Below, in pieces: positions 29,420-31,214 of a stretch of 31,214 nucleotides of DNA. The DNA comes from a virus. A model generated the notes under the pieces. The model was not told the origin of the DNA, did no database searches, and saw only the letters and a program-made list of their open reading frames with translations. The stretch is from positions 1-31,214 of the IMG/VR virus record IMGVR_UViG_3300033153_009647. One strand, given 5' to 3'. Position 1 is the first letter of the stretch, and each line of letters starts with the position of its first letter. The translations under genes and the position numbers were made by a program.

Positions 29420-30205
29420 TTACCAATCTGACATAAAGTCTGATCCTCCGTCTTCACTATCATCTCTTATACTTGAAGCTTCATCAACCCCATCATCATT
29501 TGTTATATCATCATCTGATATTGGCCCAAAACCAGTAGCATCTGGATCTGTTTCAATATCATATTTAGCTTTGCCATCATCGTCTACACTATCTATAGTT
29601 GATATATCTTCTGTCATATCAGGCAATTCATTATCTTTTGTGGTATCAAATCCAGTAGCGTCCATATCAATAATATCTCTTTGTCGTACTTTATATTTTT
29701 TACAAATTAATTTCCACCATGATCTATTACCAATCATTAAGTTTTCCCATTCTTCCACAAAAGTGATTTCAAACATTGATTTCCACATGGGAATATATAT
29801 TAGGTCGGATATTTTTGGTCTGGTATCGTCTGTGTCTGGAACTGTTTCATCGTCATCATCGATGACTCTTATATCATCGCCAGTTATTCTTTCAATAAAT
29901 TCTTTTCTTGTTATGAATAATGTTATATCATCTGTTAAGTCCACGCCAAATTTAGAAAACATATCTCCACCACCGGCCATATTGGCTTGATCTTCAGAGA
30001 TCATTCTCATACCGTATACATTACTATAATCTCTATTAATAACTTCACCCCAAATACCGTCTACATCACTTTCAGCATATGTATCCATTGGCAAGTAGTA
30101 AATGGGAAGTCCAAAAAGATTTATGGCATCAGAATATACCGATTGGTATACATCAGTAGTTCTCTTTCTAGTAAAATCTGTGAAATATTCTTTTTCGTTT
30201 CCCAT
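29420..30205 (-). CDS. 14: Neck protein gp14 (head completion)
   Basis: 261 residues (T4 gp14 is 256). Conserved blocks: YSDAINLFGLPIYYLPMDTY, FSKFGVDLTDDITLFITR, and ISDLIYIPMWKSMFEITFVE, matching T4 FSNFGMQVQDEVTLSI and GDLIYFPMDNSLFEINWVE. The last 90 residues are very acidic (runs of Asp). It forms the collar that closes the filled head and receives the tail. No clear ribosome binding site is seen before the ATG, so it may depend on coupling to the upstream gene. Confidence 0.88.
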   Translation of the reverse strand: MGNEKEYFTDFTRKRTTDVYQSVYSDAINLFGLPIYYLPMDTYAESDVDGIWGEVINRDYSNVYGMRMISEDQANMAGGGDMFSKFGVDLTDDITLFITRKEFIERITGDDIRVIDDDDETVPDTDDTRPKISDLIYIPMWKSMFEITFVEEWENLMIGNRSWWKLICKKYKVRQRDIIDMDATGFDTTKDNELPDMTEDISTIDSVDDDGKAKYDIETDPDATGFGPISDDDITNDDGVDEASSIRDDSEDGGSDFMSDW

Positions 30206-30213
30206 ATATTATT

Positions 30214-30558
30214 TTATGTTGCTCTTATTGTATTGCTTTCTGGTTTACCTTTTTGGTATGTCTTAACCAATTTATCAATTATTTTTTTATATTCAGATTG
30301 GATTATTTTTTTCTTTGCAGAACTTTTCTTAATTGCGTTAAATGTATCCATAGAATATTTTATTTGTAAATCATTGCCTTTGTTTACAACTTCAACCCTA
30401 TAATCTTCTAATTTTTCAAGTTTCTTATTATCACCACATTTCATATTAATATCCATTTCCAAATCACCAGCGTCTTCTTCGCTTAGATTAAAATTTTTAA
30501 CTAAAGCCCCTGCAGTTCCATATTGGTTTGATTCACTTAAATATTCTTCAAATTTCAT
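30214..30558 (-). CDS. CTS-tagged small protein
   Basis: 114 residues. MKFEEYLSESNQYGTAGA; the tag has L-S-E. The body is an acidic then basic helical protein (FNLSEEDAGDLEMDINMKC; KKIIQSEYKKIIDKLVKTY). No family recognised. The start overlaps the stop of the endonuclease-like gene by ATGA. Confidence 0.78.
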   Translation of the reverse strand: MKFEEYLSESNQYGTAGALVKNFNLSEEDAGDLEMDINMKCGDNKKLEKLEDYRVEVVNKGNDLQIKYSMDTFNAIKKSSAKKKIIQSEYKKIIDKLVKTYQKGKPESNTIRAT

Positions 30559-31214
30559 TTTATTATCCTTTTGGCCAAAATATATAATTTTTCTTCTATA
30601 ATATTATTTATAGCATCTATATTGTAATAAGGGATTCTCAATAGGTCAATTTTATATTTTATGCAATATTCTGTTTTAATATTATCATTAATTATAGTTT
30701 CTTTATGGTAAAATTTGCTGGTCTTGTCATAATGTTGTATACCATCATATTCTATTAATAAATTATAGTCTGGTAAGTAAAAATCAAAAGGGAGTTTATA
30801 TTTTTTACCAACACAACCATCAAATCGTTTTTGCAGTTTGAAACATATATTATTGTTTTCCAAAAATATCCTAATACCCATTTCTCCCTTACTTTCTTTG
30901 CATATATGACATCCCCTACCATTCAAATGTCCACTTGGTTGTTGTTGGAATATTCCATGAATAGGACATATAATATCTACTTTAGATTTGCTATTCTTAT
31001 AATTGACCAAAGAATAATCATATTTGATACCATGAATTTGTTTAGATTTATTTATAAAACTTTCGGTATCCGAATAGCTGTTGTCAACAGAACATTTTGG
31101 GCATCCTTGTCCTATACCAACATGATTGTACGGAGTCTGTAAAAACAATCCATGTTTGGGACATATTATTTTAATTTTAGTATTACCATTTTTATAATTG
31201 GCCAACGAATAATC
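30555..31214 (-). CDS. DUF723 zinc-repeat / PD-(D/E)XK endonuclease-like protein (N-terminus outside window)
   Basis: The frame is open to the right edge (DYSLANYKNG continues upstream), so the true start lies beyond the window. Two repeats of DYS-x-x-NYKN-x-x-x-K-x-x-I-C-P-x-HG followed by GxGCPKC (or GRGCHIC) carry zinc-binding Cys/His. The C-terminal part has LPFDFYLPDYNLLIEYDGIQ then HYD and IKTEYCIKYKIDLLRIPY, typical of Vsr/PD-(D/E)XK-like nucleases fused to such repeats. These are often free-standing homing-type endonucleases in phages; a mobile role here is inferred. Confidence 0.82.
   Translation of the reverse strand, partial: DYSLANYKNGNTKIKIICPKHGLFLQTPYNHVGIGQGCPKCSVDNSYSDTESFINKSKQIHGIKYDYSLVNYKNSKSKVDIICPIHGIFQQQPSGHLNGRGCHICKESKGEMGIRIFLENNNICFKLQKRFDGCVGKKYKLPFDFYLPDYNLLIEYDGIQHYDKTSKFYHKETIINDNIKTEYCIKYKIDLLRIPYYNIDAINNIIEEKLYILAKRIIK
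30605..30612 (-). promoter_or_regulatory. Possible late promoter upstream of the 30.5 kb CTS gene
   Basis: TATAAATA on the coding strand, 46 nt before the ATG at 30558 but inside the end of the endonuclease-like gene. It would allow late expression of the CTS gene and gp14 independent of the endonuclease. Confidence 0.45.

Noticed and set aside
31049-31056. TATAAATA on the coding strand; others at 5851-5858 and 7507-7514
   Set aside because: These lie inside genes with no start codon shortly downstream, so they are treated as background in AT-rich DNA. They show that the octamer alone is not sufficient evidence.

Overview
The window is part of a large, very AT-rich T4-like (contractile-tailed) bacteriophage genome. 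Every gene I can support lies on the minus strand, so transcription runs from high to low coordinates. Reading that way, the T4 virion genes keep T4 order: neck gp14, tail terminator/sheath stabiliser gp15, small terminase gp16, large terminase gp17, sheath gp18, tube gp19, tube initiator gp54-like, a gp26-like baseplate/tail chaperone with a probable -1 frameshift extension, a hydrophobic tape-measure protein, tube cap gp48-like, wedge gp53-like, and a partial hub-like protein at the left edge. T4-type late promoters (TATAAATA) stand before several of these genes. I infer the host only loosely as a low-GC bacterium. No tRNA, IS element or CRISPR was seen.

Two large accessory blocks are inserted into this backbone. 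Block 1 lies mainly between gp16 and gp17 (about 21.3-26.9 kb), with further members at 8.9-11.4, 28.2-29.4 and 30.2-30.6 kb. It holds about 23 mostly small proteins. They differ in sequence but share an N-terminal tag of the form MK(x)F-x-x-(Y/F/I)-(L/I)-x-E. This closely resembles the T4 capsid-targeting sequence (CTS) of the internal proteins and Alt, including the (L/I)-x-E site cut by the gp21 prohead protease. I infer that they are a large set of internal head proteins that could be injected with the DNA. Tagged members include a phosphoribosyltransferase-like protein, a TOPRIM-like protein, a RimK-like ATP-grasp ligase, a possible ADP-ribosyltransferase, a zinc ribbon and a two-tag fusion.

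Block 2 lies between gp17 and gp18 (12.36-19.6 kb). It is a train of 32 tiny genes, most encoding 59-77 residue cysteine-rich, probably metal-binding proteins in a few paralogous classes. Consecutive genes mostly overlap by ATGA, and 29 of 32 end in a variant of the peptide KIKEILK. The bases coding that tail contain the Shine-Dalgarno sequence of the next gene, so each gene is a cassette carrying the ribosome binding site of its neighbour. A sigma70-like promoter (TTGATC, 17 bp, TATAAT) stands near the head of the train, and I saw no late promoter inside it. This suggests an early-expressed island inside a late region. A SLOG-fold protein and a receiver-like (cREC) protein are embedded in it. 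Between this block and the next genes lies a run of A-tract/TTCC repeats in helical phase.
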